From assembly GCA_028822445.1 (NCBI GenBank), contig JAPKDQ010000003.1, positions 227,714 to 291,713 on the forward strand: a stretch of 64,000 nucleotides of DNA, written 5' to 3'. Shown here piece after piece: positions 26,386-34,003 of the stretch. Made by a program: the position numbers and the translations under genes. Under the pieces are notes generated by a model. The model did not search any database and was not told where the DNA came from. It saw nothing but the letters and a program-made list of their open reading frames with translations. The stretch is from Rhodospirillaceae bacterium (GTDB taxonomy: Bacteria > Pseudomonadota > Alphaproteobacteria > Rhodospirillales > Rhodospirillaceae). Each line of letters opens with the position of its first letter. The stretch's first letter is position 1.

Positions 26386-26903
26386 GCGCGGTCACCGGAA
26401 AGACTTGGGTCTTCGGCGATGAGATCAATTCGGACGTCATGGCACCGGGCATCTACTTCAAAGAACCCATGGACGTGATGGCAAGCCATTGCCTTGAAGC
26501 TATCGACCCAAGCTTCGCGTCCAACGTAAAGCCTGGCGATATCATTGTGGCAGGCAGAGCTTTTGGTGTGGGCTCCGCGCGTGAGCAGGCCGCCTTATCC
26601 TTTGCCCACTTAAACGTCGGCGCGATCCTAGCGAAGTCATATGCGCGCATTTTTTATCGCAACATGCTGAACTTCGGCGTACCCGCTTTGATTTTCCCGC
26701 AGGCGGATGAGATCAACGCCCGGGACGAAGTGACAGTTGATGCCATCGCTGGCACCATTGAAAACAAGACCACTGGCAAAAACTATGCAGTGTCTCCAAT
26801 CCCGGAACATCTGATGGAGATGATCTCCTTGGGAGGCCTGATGCCGTTCCTCAAAAAGAAGATCGATGCCGGGGAACTCAAGACAGGAGCCATGCCAAAA
26901 TGA
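26382..26903 (+). CDS. aconitase-superfamily hydro-lyase small subunit (LeuD-like)
   Basis: 173 residues, the swivelling small subunit. It has VFGDEINSDVMAPG (about 11-24), the AFGVGSAREQAA loop that shapes substrate choice, and KSYARIFYRNMLNFG. All are LeuD-family hallmarks with normal length. The GTG start at 26382 overlaps the large-subunit stop (GTGA), and its own end overlaps the next ATG. This translational coupling implies equal amounts of three proteins working together. In the nicotinate fermentation pathway of Eubacterium barkeri, a LeuC/LeuD-type pair (DmdA/DmdB) hydrates 2,3-dimethylmaleate; the arrangement here recalls that. The exact substrate is inference. Confidence 0.88.
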   Translation: MSAVTGKTWVFGDEINSDVMAPGIYFKEPMDVMASHCLEAIDPSFASNVKPGDIIVAGRAFGVGSAREQAALSFAHLNVGAILAKSYARIFYRNMLNFGVPALIFPQADEINARDEVTVDAIAGTIENKTTGKNYAVSPIPEHLMEMISLGGLMPFLKKKIDAGELKTGAMPK

Positions 26904-27790
26904 GCCACACAAAACGCCTAAGAGAGCTTCTCGCCGGACCAGATACTGTGGTGGCCCCAGGCATGTACGATGGCCTGACCGGGCTAATGGTGGAACAAGC
27001 TGGTTTCGATTGTGCCTATGTCGGTGGCGCAAGCATCGCCTATTCCCGACTCGGGCGCTCCGATATTGGGCTAACCACATGCACCGAAGTCGCAGATACG
27101 ATTTCCAAAATTCGCGACCGCATTGAAATTCCCTTTGTCGTCGACGCGGACACAGGCTTTGGTAATGCACTGAACACCCAACGCACCATGCGTATGTTTG
27201 AGCGCGCCGGCGCGTCGGGCATTCAGCTCGAAGACCAAACCATGCCAAAGCGCTGCGGCCACCTGGATGGAAAGACGTTGATTTCCACCGGTGAAATGAC
27301 CGGAAAAATCAAAGCGGCCTTGGATGCACGCCTAGATGAGAACACGGTCATCGTCGGGCGCACCGATGCCATTGCGGTCGAAGGCTTTGAGTGTGCCCTG
27401 GAGCGCGCCGAGGCCTACGTAGAGGCCGGTGCCGACATGCTGTTCATTGAGGCCCCTCGCTCCCTGGAGCAAATGAAAACCATAGGAGAGCAATTCGCTG
27501 GACGAGTGCCTTTGCTCGCAAACATGGTAGAGGGTGGAAAAACACCCGTCTCATCCGCAAACGACCTTGGGGATTTGGGCTTTAAGTTCGTCATTTTCCC
27601 AGGCGCTATGGTGCGAATCATCGCCAAAGCAGGCCAGGACTACCTGAAAGCCCTCAAGGAAGACGGATCTACCGCGCAAGTACGAGACCGAATGTTCGAT
27701 TTTGACGGCCTAAACAACCTGCTCGGCACCTCCGAATTGTTAGAAAGCGGCAAGAGTTACGACCTGGGCGTCAAAAAAGCCGCAAAATAA
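26900..27790 (+). CDS. isocitrate lyase/PEP mutase-family lyase (candidate 2,3-dialkylmalate lyase)
   Basis: 296 residues. The Mg-binding VDADTGFGN is at about 81-89 and the catalytic KRCGH is at 117-121, the lyase form of the superfamily signature, so C-C bond cleavage is expected. Family members include 2-methylisocitrate lyase, 2,3-dimethylmalate lyase and oxaloacetate decarboxylase. The ATG at 26900 overlaps the LeuD-like stop by four bases. The pairing with a LeuCD-type hydratase matches the dmdA-dmdB-dml logic: hydration of a dialkylmaleate, then cleavage to pyruvate plus a short acid such as propionate. Methylisocitrate lyase is the main alternative, but no methylcitrate synthase is nearby. 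Confidence 0.87.
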   Translation: MSHTKRLRELLAGPDTVVAPGMYDGLTGLMVEQAGFDCAYVGGASIAYSRLGRSDIGLTTCTEVADTISKIRDRIEIPFVVDADTGFGNALNTQRTMRMFERAGASGIQLEDQTMPKRCGHLDGKTLISTGEMTGKIKAALDARLDENTVIVGRTDAIAVEGFECALERAEAYVEAGADMLFIEAPRSLEQMKTIGEQFAGRVPLLANMVEGGKTPVSSANDLGDLGFKFVIFPGAMVRIIAKAGQDYLKALKEDGSTAQVRDRMFDFDGLNNLLGTSELLESGKSYDLGVKKAAK

Positions 27791-27846
27791 GGCTTCGCAA
27801 CGCGAACAGGGCACAGTCGAGAGAACACCTTTACTATCAGGATGGT

Positions 27847-27874
27847 TTGATTCCCTGAGACTCACCGCTATTCT
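27847..27874 (+). promoter_or_regulatory. candidate sigma-70 promoter before the amidohydrolase gene
   Basis: TTGATT (27847-27852) and TATTCT (27869-27874) are separated by 16 bases in the 156-base gap before the cysteine hydrolase gene. This suggests a second transcription start inside the rightward cluster. It is pattern-based only. Confidence 0.3.
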
Positions 27875-27946
27875 AGCTCTCAATAAGGCCGCGACTGCAG
27901 CTACAAAAACAATGCACGCTATAAATGGTAAAGGGGAAAAATTGAT

Positions 27947-28609
27947 ATGGAGATGTCAGACAAGACAGCCCGTCAACTCTACGAAGACGTACAAGCTAAT
28001 CCAGCCCGCGCAAAGTTCGGCTTCGGGAAAAAAGCCGCGATGATTAACATCGATATTCAAAAAGCCTACACGCGGCAGGATCTATTTAAGACCGCATACG
28101 AAACCAACCCCAATCAGCTGCAATACGTCAATGAAGTGGCCGAGTTGGTTAGAGCAAATAACTGGCCAGTCATTTGGACCTACGTCGCCTACGTTGAGTC
28201 AGGCGAAGACGCCGGCGTGTGGGGCACCAGAACCGACACACCCAACAGCTTACAGAACATTAAGTACGGCTCTGAACGATCAGAGTTTGATGATCGCTTA
28301 GATATCAAAGACAGCGACATCGTAATGGACAAAAAGATGCCGTCGCCCTTCTTTGAAACTAACTTGCAATCGCTTCTTGTCTATCACCAGATTGATACGC
28401 TCCTCATTACAGGCGGCTCAACATCAGGCTGCGTACGCGCCATGGGCGTAGACAGTTTATCTCGCGGCTATCGCGCAACGGTTATTGAAGAGTGTGTCGC
28501 TGATAAACACGAGAGCTACCATTTCGCAAACTTGACGGACCTGCTCCTAAAGTATTGCGACGTTGAGTCCGTCGACGCAGTTAAGATTTGGCTGAAAAGC
28601 CAGGGCTAA
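27947..28609 (+). CDS. isochorismatase-fold cysteine amidohydrolase (N-carbamoylsarcosine amidase/maleamate amidase-like)
   Basis: 220 residues. The catalytic Asp is Asp36 (INIDIQKAYT), the Lys lies in DKKMPSPFF (about 129-130) and the nucleophile is Cys162 (GGSTSGCVRA). This Asp-Lys-Cys set and the length match amidases such as N-carbamoylsarcosine amidohydrolase, nicotinamidase and maleamate amidohydrolase (NicF). It should hydrolyse a small amide or ureido compound and release ammonia. It is followed by two PuuE-type ring-opening hydrolases, so a two-step opening and deamination of a cyclic imide or hydantoin is a natural reading. The start at 27947 has a distant GGGG site; ATG 27953 is an alternative. 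Confidence 0.88.
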   Translation: MEMSDKTARQLYEDVQANPARAKFGFGKKAAMINIDIQKAYTRQDLFKTAYETNPNQLQYVNEVAELVRANNWPVIWTYVAYVESGEDAGVWGTRTDTPNSLQNIKYGSERSEFDDRLDIKDSDIVMDKKMPSPFFETNLQSLLVYHQIDTLLITGGSTSGCVRAMGVDSLSRGYRATVIEECVADKHESYHFANLTDLLLKYCDVESVDAVKIWLKSQG

Positions 28610-28657
28610 ACCGTTCGCAAATTTGTTCTTTCATCACGTTAAAATGAGGAGGGGTGC

Positions 28658-29575
28658 GTGAAGCCCGATCTCGAACTCTACGACTACTGGCCTTACGAAG
28701 GTCGCCCCAAGATCACATGGCCCAATGGCGCGAAAGTCGCCTTCTGGGTTGCTCCTAACATTGAGTTCTATGAACTCAACCCGCCGGTCAATCCGAAGCG
28801 GGCCGCGTGGCCTCGCCCAAGCCCGGATGTGCTGATGGCAGGCAGCCGTGACTACGGAAACCGTGTCGGCCACAGGCGCGTCATGGACGTGTTGGACAAA
28901 TATAAAGTCCGTGGCTCGGTCTCGCTGAATATTGGACTCATTGATCATCACCCAGAGCTGATAGAAGAAGCCAAAGAGCGCGATTGGGAGTTCTTCTCGC
29001 ACGGGATTTACAACACTCGGTACACATACGAGATGGACGAAGCGCAAGAGCGCGCCATCTTAGAAGACAGCTTAGAATCTGTGATGAGGGCAACCGGCCA
29101 AAAACTCGCTGGCTATTTAGCTCCGGCCCTGACTCACACAGAACGCACTATCGACCTTCTGGCCGAGTACGGATTTCTTTACAGCTGTGATTTATTCCAA
29201 GATGACACACCACAACCGGTGAACGTGAAATCCGGACGTCTAATCTCCATGCCTTACTCTTTAGAGATTAACGACATCATTGTTTACAACGCTTACCTGG
29301 GCACGCCCCGTCGGTATGGTCAGATGATCAAAGACCAATTCGATCAACTGCTTGTAGAAGGCGCGGACTGCGGCACCGTCATGTGTATTCCATTGCATGC
29401 CTATGCTGTGGGTCACCCGCACCGTATTCGCGGCTTTGAAGAAGCCCTGGAATACATCACAGGGCACGCCAAAGAAGATGTTTGGGTGGCCACTGGGCGC
29501 GAGATTGCCGAGTACTATTACGAAAATTACTACGATGCGTGCGCCACAGATATTGCCGCACGGAAGGGGGGCTAA
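28658..29575 (+). CDS. polysaccharide-deacetylase-fold hydrolase, PuuE allantoinase/imidase type (copy 1)
   Basis: 305 residues of the NodB-like fold, in the branch that holds PuuE allantoinase rather than chitin deacetylases. Matching features are SRDYGNRVGHRRVMDVLDKY (about 65-84), FFSHGIYNTRYTYEMDEAQER, GYLAPALTHTERTIDLLAEYG, YSCDLFQDDTPQP and MPYSLEINDI. Chitin-deacetylase Asp/His metal motifs are not intact. Members open cyclic amides such as allantoin; as I recall, a bacterial cyclic imidase is also of this type. There is no signal peptide. The GTG start at 28658 has an excellent AGGAGGGG site. A second homologous copy follows after three bases. Confidence 0.87.
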   Translation: MKPDLELYDYWPYEGRPKITWPNGAKVAFWVAPNIEFYELNPPVNPKRAAWPRPSPDVLMAGSRDYGNRVGHRRVMDVLDKYKVRGSVSLNIGLIDHHPELIEEAKERDWEFFSHGIYNTRYTYEMDEAQERAILEDSLESVMRATGQKLAGYLAPALTHTERTIDLLAEYGFLYSCDLFQDDTPQPVNVKSGRLISMPYSLEINDIIVYNAYLGTPRRYGQMIKDQFDQLLVEGADCGTVMCIPLHAYAVGHPHRIRGFEEALEYITGHAKEDVWVATGREIAEYYYENYYDACATDIAARKGG

Positions 29576-29578
29576 ACC

Positions 29579-30502
29579 ATGACCCTAGATAAATCATATT
29601 TAGAATACCCCAATCGTCGACATGGCATGGATCACGACCTTTATGATTGGTCGTGCATGCAAGATCGCAAGCCTGTTCAATGGCCCGGCGGCGCCAAGAT
29701 GGCGCTGTGGATTAGCTATTCATTGGAATTCTTCCCGCTCGACCAACCGGCAAAACCGTTCAAGGCCCCAGGCGGCATGGTCACGCCGTACCCTGACTTG
29801 CGGCATTACACCACACGCGATTACGGCAACCGGGTCGGGATTCAACGGATCTGGAAAGTGCTTGATAAGCACGACCTAAAGGCATCGGCTGCCGTTAATT
29901 CCAAGGTGGCGGAGCGGTACCCGTACTTGATCAACAAGATCACTGAACGCGGTGATGAAATCATCGGCCATGGCGTCGACATGGGCAAAGTACATTACGG
30001 CGGCATGGATGATGCGGAAGAAAAGGCCCTTATTAAAGAGAGCTTGAGCACGCTTCGCAAAGCCTCTGGCCAGCCGGTTACGGGATGGTGGTCCCCTGGA
30101 AAATCCGAGAGCTTTAATACAGGCAAGCACCTCACGGCGAACGGCGTTGAGTACAGTTGCGACTGGGGCAACGACGAAATGCCCTACCAGATGAATGAAG
30201 ATGCCGGAAACATTTGGGCCATGCCCCACGGTGACGAAATCTGGGACCGCACCATCATCATGGACAAGAAGCACAGCGAACGGGAGTTCGTCGAAGAAGT
30301 CGAAGATGCGTTCTCTGTACTTTACGACGAGACCAACGAGTATGGCGGGCGCATTCTATCGCTCGTGCTGACGCCCTACATCATGGGCCAACACTATCGC
30401 ATCAAATACCTCGACGAGCTACTGGGGTGGATCAAAGGTCACGAAGGTATCTGGTCTGCTAATGGCTCTGAAATTCTAAACGCATTCAAAAAACAGGCAT
30501 AA
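29579..30502 (+). CDS. polysaccharide-deacetylase-fold hydrolase, PuuE allantoinase/imidase type (copy 2)
   Basis: 307 residues, homologous to the preceding protein: YDWSCMQDRKPVQWPGGAK aligns with YDYWPYEGRPKITWPNGAK, and RDYGNRVGIQRIWKVLDKH with its counterpart. It differs at the presumed active-site segment, reading IIGHGVDMGKVHYGGMDD instead of FFSHGIYNTRYTYEMDE, so substrate or role may differ. Some PuuE-like enzymes may work as pairs, and a heteromer is possible here. The ATG at 29579 overlaps nothing but sits three bases after the previous stop. The gene runs up to the VOC array with a four-base gap. Cytoplasmic. Confidence 0.86.
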   Translation: MTLDKSYLEYPNRRHGMDHDLYDWSCMQDRKPVQWPGGAKMALWISYSLEFFPLDQPAKPFKAPGGMVTPYPDLRHYTTRDYGNRVGIQRIWKVLDKHDLKASAAVNSKVAERYPYLINKITERGDEIIGHGVDMGKVHYGGMDDAEEKALIKESLSTLRKASGQPVTGWWSPGKSESFNTGKHLTANGVEYSCDWGNDEMPYQMNEDAGNIWAMPHGDEIWDRTIIMDKKHSEREFVEEVEDAFSVLYDETNEYGGRILSLVLTPYIMGQHYRIKYLDELLGWIKGHEGIWSANGSEILNAFKKQA

Positions 30503-30506
30503 CATT

Positions 30507-31517
30507 ATGACTGACACCAAATCGGGCGTTTCACGGCGGGTGGCACTGAGTACGGCCGGAGCCGCCGCAACAGCAGCCGCTGTTGTATCACCACCGTCAC
30601 CTCATGCGCAGGAGTCTTCTATGACAAAGGCTGTCCCAAAACTAAAGCGCATCAAAACTGTAACGATTGCCGTACCCGATCTCAGTGCCATTGAACCTTT
30701 GTACCGGGACTGGTTGGGCTATGCAGTCGTTGAGCGCGGGCAAGTGGCCAAAGATTTGGCGGTCTCATGGGGCGCGCCAAAATCTGCCGGGCGGGACTTC
30801 ATCGTGATGCAACCGGAAAGCGGCACGGATGTCTTTATCCGCGCCGTAGAAATTGATCCTGTCCCTGGATACAAAGCGATGACCACGTGGGGCTGGAATG
30901 CGATTGAAATCATCGTCGATGATCCCGACGCCTTGTACGAAAAGCTCTTAGACTCACCGTTCACACTTCTTGGCAAACCGGCGGGATTAAAGAACTATCC
31001 CTCCATCCGCGCCACGCAGTTCAAGGGGCCGGCAGAAGACGTGCTGTACCTCACAGCTGAAACCGGCGACCGGACCAACTCTCTCCTGCCGCGCCCAGGT
31101 GCTTTTGTTGGCCGGGTGTTTATTATGGTTGTCGCAGGGCCAGACATTAATGCGCTTCAAGACTGGTACGCAGACACGTTCGACATGGCACGTGGGCCGA
31201 TTAACAATTCGCCCATTGACCTGATCAACGATGCTCAAGGGCTACCCAAAGGAAGCGAGCGCCCGCTGACCATTCTCGGGATGTCGGAGCACGGCAACAT
31301 TTTGGAATTAGACGGCTATGGCAAAAATACCGGCCCCCGGCCGCGGAACGACGGCCAATTACCCCCTGGCATCGCGATCACATCAGTTATGGTTGAAAGC
31401 ATAGACGACCTCAATGTTGAAACAATTGTACCACCCATCTCCTTCGGTGGTGGACGACTGGCAACGGTTGTCGGGCCTGCTGGAGAATTGCTCGAACTTC
31501 TTGAAGAGTCCGCCTAA
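30507..31517 (+). CDS. exported two-domain VOC-like protein, array member 1
   Basis: 336 residues. The N-terminus has a twin-arginine motif (VSRRVALSTAG), an Ala-rich hydrophobic core and a PHAQES end, so Tat export is likely. Two VOC halves follow: KTVTIAVPDLSAIEPLYRDWLGY (about 51-73) and a second from about 205. Blocks shared with the other array members are SWGAP, RAVEIDPVPGYKAMTTWGWNAIE, LPPGIAITSV and VGPAGELLELLEE. The first-strand His of metal-dependent VOC enzymes is absent, though the final Glu remains. Catalytic or binding role in the periplasm unknown. It starts four bases after the PuuE-like gene. Confidence 0.82.
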   Translation: MTDTKSGVSRRVALSTAGAAATAAAVVSPPSPHAQESSMTKAVPKLKRIKTVTIAVPDLSAIEPLYRDWLGYAVVERGQVAKDLAVSWGAPKSAGRDFIVMQPESGTDVFIRAVEIDPVPGYKAMTTWGWNAIEIIVDDPDALYEKLLDSPFTLLGKPAGLKNYPSIRATQFKGPAEDVLYLTAETGDRTNSLLPRPGAFVGRVFIMVVAGPDINALQDWYADTFDMARGPINNSPIDLINDAQGLPKGSERPLTILGMSEHGNILELDGYGKNTGPRPRNDGQLPPGIAITSVMVESIDDLNVETIVPPISFGGGRLATVVGPAGELLELLEESA

Positions 31518-31535
31518 CTAATTAAGGATGTCCCG

Positions 31536-32450
31536 ATGACCGATACCCCCACACCGCTCCTTAAGCGACTTAAGATCAACACGGTGGCGGCACCGGACAT
31601 TGGGGTCATCGAATCCTGGTATACAGAATGGCTAGAATACAGCGTTTGTGAGCGCGGCACCATCAGCGCAGGTCTCGCCGCATCTTGGGGGGCGCCCGCC
31701 ATGACGGACCGTCCGTATATTTTGATGAAACCCGAAAGCGGCGATGACGCTTATCTTCGAGCCGTCGAAATCGACACGGTTCCAGGCTACAAACCCATGA
31801 ATACTTTAGGCTGGAACGCGTTTGAGCTCATCATCGACGACGTCTACGCCTTGAATAAAAAGCTCCTCAACAGCCCATTCAAAATTATCGGCGAGCCCGC
31901 TAGCTTGGGCGGTGACTTAGCCTTTATTCATGCTATGCAAGTGGAGGGCCCCGCTGGCGACATACTGTACCTCACGTGTGACCGTGTTCGTGCATCAGAC
32001 TCCCTGCTTCCACCGGCTGGCGCATTCATCGGTCGTCCATTCATAGTAATCCTGGCCGGCAATGGCGTCGAGGCAACCCAGCGCTACTACAGTGAAACCT
32101 TTTCCATGAAGCGGGAAGACGATATGCAAACCGGCATCGGGGTGGTCGCCGACGCTCAAGGGCTTCCCGAGGGTCACATTTTTGACATGGGTTTCATGGC
32201 CCTGGCCGACACCGGCAACTTCATTGAATACGATGGCTATGCGGACAGCTTTAGCGCCCGGCCACAGACCGATGGTCAACTGCCCCCTGGATGCTCCACA
32301 GTCTCCATCACGGTTAGCAGCCTTGATGGTCTTAATTTAGATTTTGTAGGCGAAGCAGTAAGCGACCCTTCCATGGCCTACGGTGGCGGCCGCACACGCA
32401 CGGCGCGCGGACCGGTCGGCGAACTCATTGAACTCATCGAAGAGTCATGA
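31536..32450 (+). CDS. two-domain VOC-like protein, array member 2 (no signal peptide)
   Basis: 304 residues. It begins directly at the first VOC strand (LKRLKINTVAAPDIGVIESWYTEWLEY), so unlike its four sisters it should stay in the cytoplasm. Shared blocks are SWGAPAM, RAVEIDTVPGYKPMNTLGWNAFELI, GQLPPGCSTVSITV and RGPVGELIELIEES. Its 3' end overlaps the start of the next gene by four bases (ATGA), indicating coupled translation. Perhaps it does the same chemistry inside the cell as the exported copies do outside. Substrate unknown. Confidence 0.82.
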   Translation: MTDTPTPLLKRLKINTVAAPDIGVIESWYTEWLEYSVCERGTISAGLAASWGAPAMTDRPYILMKPESGDDAYLRAVEIDTVPGYKPMNTLGWNAFELIIDDVYALNKKLLNSPFKIIGEPASLGGDLAFIHAMQVEGPAGDILYLTCDRVRASDSLLPPAGAFIGRPFIVILAGNGVEATQRYYSETFSMKREDDMQTGIGVVADAQGLPEGHIFDMGFMALADTGNFIEYDGYADSFSARPQTDGQLPPGCSTVSITVSSLDGLNLDFVGEAVSDPSMAYGGGRTRTARGPVGELIELIEES

Positions 32451-33454
32451 GTGCAAAAGACACATCGAACCTTACAAGGCGCGGTGTCATCGCCGGCGCT
32501 GGAGCGGTAACAGTTTTGACATCATTAAGCTCAAGCGCAGGAGCCGAGGCTATAGAGCAGAAAAACCCGATTCTTGGCCACGCCATCGCGACCATCGGAG
32601 TTCCTGATGTTGCTGCCGCTCAGGCCATGTATGAAGCTGGCATTGGTCTTTATGAGGTCAACAAAGGCACGGTGAGCAAAGGCGTCTCAGAATCTTGGGG
32701 TGCGCCTGCGATGGCGGGTCGGCCTTGGGTCATGATGCGCTGTGAAAGCGGCGACCCAACTTTTCGCATTCGCATTGTTCAAGTTGACCCCGTTCCTGGA
32801 TATCACGCCATGACGACCTGGGGACTCAATGCTATCGAGATGATTTCTGAAGATATTTATGCCGTTAACGAGCGGGTCTTATCAGCAGGCTTTGATGTCA
32901 TCGGCGAGCCACGGCCATTGAGCGAAGCCTACGCGAGCGTCCATGCCATGCAGGTTAGAGGTCCAGGTGAAGAATTGTTTTATTACGCTAGTGATATGAC
33001 GGGCGAAAACGAGTTCGACCTCATCAGACCAAAGTCACCCGTCGATCGTATATTTAATGCCGTAGTTGGCACGCCTAATATTCGCGGGAGCCGCGCGTTC
33101 TACAAACACGTTCTGCGTATGAAACTTGGTAATGTTCAAGAATTTAAGGTGCGAATGGTTTCGGACGCCCTTGGCTATGATCGCGATACTGCAATCGAGA
33201 TGGGTAGCGCAAAAGGACGGTGGGCTGGCAGCTCAATTGAGTTCGATGCCTACCCTATCGGCTTGTCCGGTCCGCGCCCACGCGCGCCTGGCCAATTGCC
33301 GCCGGGTGTCTCCATGATGAGCTTAACAACAGATGATTTTGATTCGCTCGACGTGTCCTATGCAGCTGCTCCAGCCGTCCTCTACGGAGGTGGTCGTGCC
33401 GCAACATTCGTCGGCCCATCCGGTGAGTGGGTCGAAATTATTGAAGACGTCTAA
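32447..33454 (+). CDS. exported two-domain VOC-like protein, array member 3
   Basis: 335 residues with a Tat-like signal: NLTRRGVIAGAGAVTVL, then SSSAGAEA. The VOC halves follow (ATIGVPDVAAAQAMYEAGIGLYE from about 46; VVGTPNIRGSRAFYKHVLRMK from about 205). It diverges more than the other members: FRIRIVQVDPVPGYHAMTTWGLNAIEM replaces the usual block, and the C-terminal strand ends VGPSGEWVEIIEDV. It overlaps the previous gene by four bases and is followed after 25 bases by the exported RidA-like gene. Function unknown. Confidence 0.82.
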   Translation: MSAKDTSNLTRRGVIAGAGAVTVLTSLSSSAGAEAIEQKNPILGHAIATIGVPDVAAAQAMYEAGIGLYEVNKGTVSKGVSESWGAPAMAGRPWVMMRCESGDPTFRIRIVQVDPVPGYHAMTTWGLNAIEMISEDIYAVNERVLSAGFDVIGEPRPLSEAYASVHAMQVRGPGEELFYYASDMTGENEFDLIRPKSPVDRIFNAVVGTPNIRGSRAFYKHVLRMKLGNVQEFKVRMVSDALGYDRDTAIEMGSAKGRWAGSSIEFDAYPIGLSGPRPRAPGQLPPGVSMMSLTTDDFDSLDVSYAAAPAVLYGGGRAATFVGPSGEWVEIIEDV

Positions 33455-33479
33455 AAACTCAGCACTGAGGAGAAATTCG

Positions 33480-33950
33480 ATGACGATGAAAACATGGCCA
33501 GCCCTACTTGCGGTGCTTGGAATGACGCCATTGTCCGCTATGGCGGACGTCGAGATTAAACGTTGGAATCCAGAAGGCCTAAGCCAGCCAGAAGGCTATT
33601 CTCAGCTTGTCACCATTGAGGGCGCGGGAAAGATGGTGCTCCTTGGCGGCAAAGCCGGCCTGCGGCCTGATGATTCCATGCCAGATACATTGGCAGAGCA
33701 ATCGAAACTCACTTGGGAAAATATAGACCTGGCCCTAAAGGCCGCCGGAGCAGCCCGAGAAGACGTGGTGGAAATTCAAATCTATATCGTCGACCTTGCG
33801 AACATTGATCCCAACCCCGCCTATCAGGATGTAAGGGATTTCTTTCCCGCAGGGCACAAACCCGTGTCCATGGTCATTGGGGTTAGCGCCCTAGCAATCC
33901 CAGGGTTAAAAATGGAAATCAATGTGCGGGCCATTGTCGGCAACGACTAA
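33480..33950 (+). CDS. RidA/YjgF-family protein with signal peptide
   Basis: About 156 residues. Residues 1-22 form a Sec signal peptide (TWPALLAVLGMTPLSAMADV). The rest is a Rid fold: YSQLVTIEGAGKMVLLGGKAG, LTWENIDLALKAAGAAREDVVEIQIYIVD and PVSMVIGVSALAIPGLKMEINVRAI. Cytoplasmic RidA hydrolyses 2-aminoacrylate using an Arg, and that position reads Val here (KPVSMV), so it belongs with the Rid groups that lack imine deaminase activity. ATG 33480 has GAGGAG correctly spaced; longer frames upstream lie inside the VOC gene. Sitting inside an array of exported VOC proteins, it probably acts with them in the periplasm. Confidence 0.85.
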   Translation: MTMKTWPALLAVLGMTPLSAMADVEIKRWNPEGLSQPEGYSQLVTIEGAGKMVLLGGKAGLRPDDSMPDTLAEQSKLTWENIDLALKAAGAAREDVVEIQIYIVDLANIDPNPAYQDVRDFFPAGHKPVSMVIGVSALAIPGLKMEINVRAIVGND

Positions 33951-34003
33951 AAACAACGCGTAGGGCCTAATCACTCAAACACGCTCGACCAAAGGACGTA
34001 TTC

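Noticed and set aside
25114..26903. LeuC/LeuD pair as leucine biosynthesis genes
   Set aside because: No leuA or leuB nearby, the C-T-N-G-R motif is changed, and the genes are coupled to a lyase instead.
33333..33479. Upstream extension of the RidA-like frame
   Set aside because: It lies within the preceding VOC gene and would bury the signal peptide; GAGGAG before 33480 fixes the start.
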